Assembly: GCA_027622975.1 (NCBI GenBank)
Contig: JAQBVN010000009.1
Coordinates: 1-64,000, forward strand
DNA: 64,000 nucleotides
Reading direction: 5' to 3'
Source: Bacteroidota bacterium
Lineage (GTDB): Bacteria > Bacteroidota > Bacteroidia > Flavobacteriales_D > Sanyastnellaceae
Shown here: in pieces, positions 62,964 to 64,000 of the stretch
How the letters are laid out: each line of letters starts with the position of its first letter
Position numbering within the stretch: position 1 is the stretch's first letter
Notes under the pieces: generated by a model
What the model was told of the DNA's origin: nothing
Databases searched by the model: none
What the model saw: the letters and a program-made list of their open reading frames with translations, nothing else
Translations under genes and position numbers: made by a program

Positions 62964-62992
62964 CGAAGGTAGTGTGGAGAGGACGACCTTTG
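62964..62992. promoter_or_regulatory. Divergent -7 boxes in a 37-bp intergenic region
   Basis: TACCTTCG (minus, 62964-62971) stands 4 bp before the biotin carrier ATG, and GACCTTTG (plus, 62985-62992) 4 bp before the hemW ATG. Both genes would be leaderless and share nearly all upstream DNA; each -33 region must lie inside the other gene. Confidence 0.5.
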
Positions 62993-62996
62993 AACC

Positions 62997-64000
62997 ATGG
63001 CCGGCTTGTACATCCACGTCCCCTTTTGCAGGCAAGCATGCCATTATTGCGATTTCCATTTCTCCACGCGCCTCGACACCATGGAAGCTTTGGTGGAGGC
63101 CATTGTGACAGAAGCCTCCATGAGGCTGCACATGGACCGTTCGTGGAACGACATCTCATTCAACACCTTGTACCTCGGTGGGGGCACCCCTTCTCTCCTT
63201 CCCTCAAACCTTTTGAAACGCATGGTCCTGGAGGTCACCCAGGTCATGGGCATCCACCATGATGCGCTGGATGAATTCACCTTGGAAGCCAATCCCGAGG
63301 ACATGAGTGAGGACAAAATCAAGGCGTGGATCGACCTCGGGGTGAGGCGGTTGAGTGTTGGGGTCCAAACCTTTGATGACCCCACATTGCGATGGATGAA
63401 TCGCGCTCACACGGGCCAACAAGCCGTGGATGCGTTGGTTCGCGCCCAACGTTGTGGCGTGGAATCCATGAGTATGGATTTGATTTACGGAGTGCCCACA
63501 TCAAGAAACTGGGAATTCGATGTGCGAACGGCACTCGGTTTGCCCCTCCAGCACCTGAGTGCCTATGCCTTGATGGTGGAGCCCAACACGGTGTTGGGCT
63601 CCCGGGTTGGAAAGGGGGAACAACGAGAGGCACCGGAGTCACATGTGGTTCAGGCCTACGACATGCTCTGCAACCACATGCATTCCGCCGGGTGGGAACA
63701 TTATGAGACCAGCAATTGGGCGGCGCCTTCCACCATGGTGGACCGCCCTTTTCATCGCGCCCTCCACAACAGTTCCTACTGGTCCGGCAAGCCGTACCTG
63801 GCCTTGGGTCCCGGCGCCCATGGGTTCCATCACACAACGCGCTACGCCAATGTGGCCAACAACCCGAGGTACATCCGAGCCATCCAACAGGGTGTGCTGG
63901 CGCAAACGGTGGAGCATCTCTCCCATGTCGATCGATACAACGAGGCGTTGATGACGGGGTTGCGAACCGCAGATGGAATTTCGCCCCAATCTCTCGCTCA
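62997..64000 (+). CDS. hemW: HemW-like radical SAM protein (3' end cut by window edge)
   Basis: A radical-SAM protein of the HemW/coproporphyrinogen-III-oxidase-like family, now considered a heme chaperone rather than an oxidase. About 334 residues are visible; family length is about 375-390. The cluster motif is Cys11, Cys15 and Cys18 (PFCRQACHYCDF). Also seen are TLYLGGGTPSLL, FTLEANPEDM, RRLSVGVQTFDD, MDLIYGVPTS, SAYALMVEPNT, WEHYETSNWA and ALGPGAHGF. HemW proteins have HNxxYW, here HNSSYW. The frame is open at base 64000. Confidence 0.95.
   Translation, partial: MAGLYIHVPFCRQACHYCDFHFSTRLDTMEALVEAIVTEASMRLHMDRSWNDISFNTLYLGGGTPSLLPSNLLKRMVLEVTQVMGIHHDALDEFTLEANPEDMSEDKIKAWIDLGVRRLSVGVQTFDDPTLRWMNRAHTGQQAVDALVRAQRCGVESMSMDLIYGVPTSRNWEFDVRTALGLPLQHLSAYALMVEPNTVLGSRVGKGEQREAPESHVVQAYDMLCNHMHSAGWEHYETSNWAAPSTMVDRPFHRALHNSSYWSGKPYLALGPGAHGFHHTTRYANVANNPRYIRAIQQGVLAQTVEHLSHVDRYNEALMTGLRTADGISPQSLA

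Noticed and set aside
1-64000. Search for CRISPR arrays, insertion sequences, phage genes, toxin-antitoxin pairs and defence islands
   Set aside because: No regularly spaced repeats, transposase, integrase or recognisable defence gene was seen; this is a by-eye negative and does not exclude diverged systems.

Overview
The window is a gene-dense, single-chromosome-type segment of a Bacteroidota bacterium, most likely a flavobacteria-like lineage with an unusually GC-rich genome. The evidence is type IX secretion (T9SS) C-terminal domains of type A and type B, a PorP/SprF protein, DUF3098, DUF5522, the fused MurF-Alr protein, the Bacteroidota amidophosphoribosyltransferase paralogue, leaders without Shine-Dalgarno sequences, and many TAnnTTTG-type -7 boxes. 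I saw no phage, insertion sequence, integrase or CRISPR array. Both window edges cut genes: sufB on the left and hemW on the right.

Layout. 0-1.7 kb: sufA-sufB Fe-S assembly genes (minus). 1.7-4.3 kb: ftsX-DUF3098-uppP-lipoprotein (plus). 4.3-9.1 kb: an exported Mn-type superoxide dismutase lipoprotein (minus), then asmA-like/conserved hypothetical/rsmI (plus). 9.2-14.3 kb: radA and a large nidogen-domain T9SS type-B surface protein. 14.5-23.4 kb: lepA, rlmN, an orphan LytTR response regulator, a serine hydrolase, and a TonB receptor/sugar-phosphate isomerase/lipB operon. 23.5-30.7 kb: an overlapping lysS-sufT-like-dxr operon converging on the translation operon rplM-rpsI-rpsB-tsf // pyrH-frr. 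30.8-36.4 kb: small envelope proteins, tdk overlapping the murF-alr fusion, and a lipoprotein closed by a clear terminator. 36.4-43.0 kb: a complete tetR-tolC-MFP-RND efflux operon. 43.1-46.5 kb: a tightly coupled thioredoxin-like/DUF5522/hutU/pentapeptide-repeat operon. 46.6-52.2 kb: amidophosphoribosyltransferase paralogue, two T9SS type-A proteins, and a DCC-family protein with a split YeeE/YedE transporter pair. 52.4-58.9 kb: tRNA-Leu(CAA), a surface-glycan island (two glycosyltransferases, two sulfotransferases) and a lectin-like T9SS type-B protein. 58.9-62.4 kb: a translationally coupled trio of type-B surface protein, PorP/SprF and sensor histidine kinase. 62.5-64 kb: a biotin carrier protein and hemW, divergent over 37 bp.

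How it fits together. Most of the content is housekeeping (translation, cell wall, Fe-S, lipoate, isoprenoid, purine). The accessory part concerns the cell surface: five T9SS cargo proteins, an outer-membrane anchor/translocon protein with a coupled kinase, and a set of genes able to build a sulfated glycan. The regulatory signal visible across the window is a -7 box only 4-7 nt in front of many start codons, which predicts widespread leaderless transcription. The best candidates for something undescribed are the type-B protein/PorP-SprF/kinase trio, the leader structures of rplM, sufA and rpsB, and the leaderless promoter grammar.
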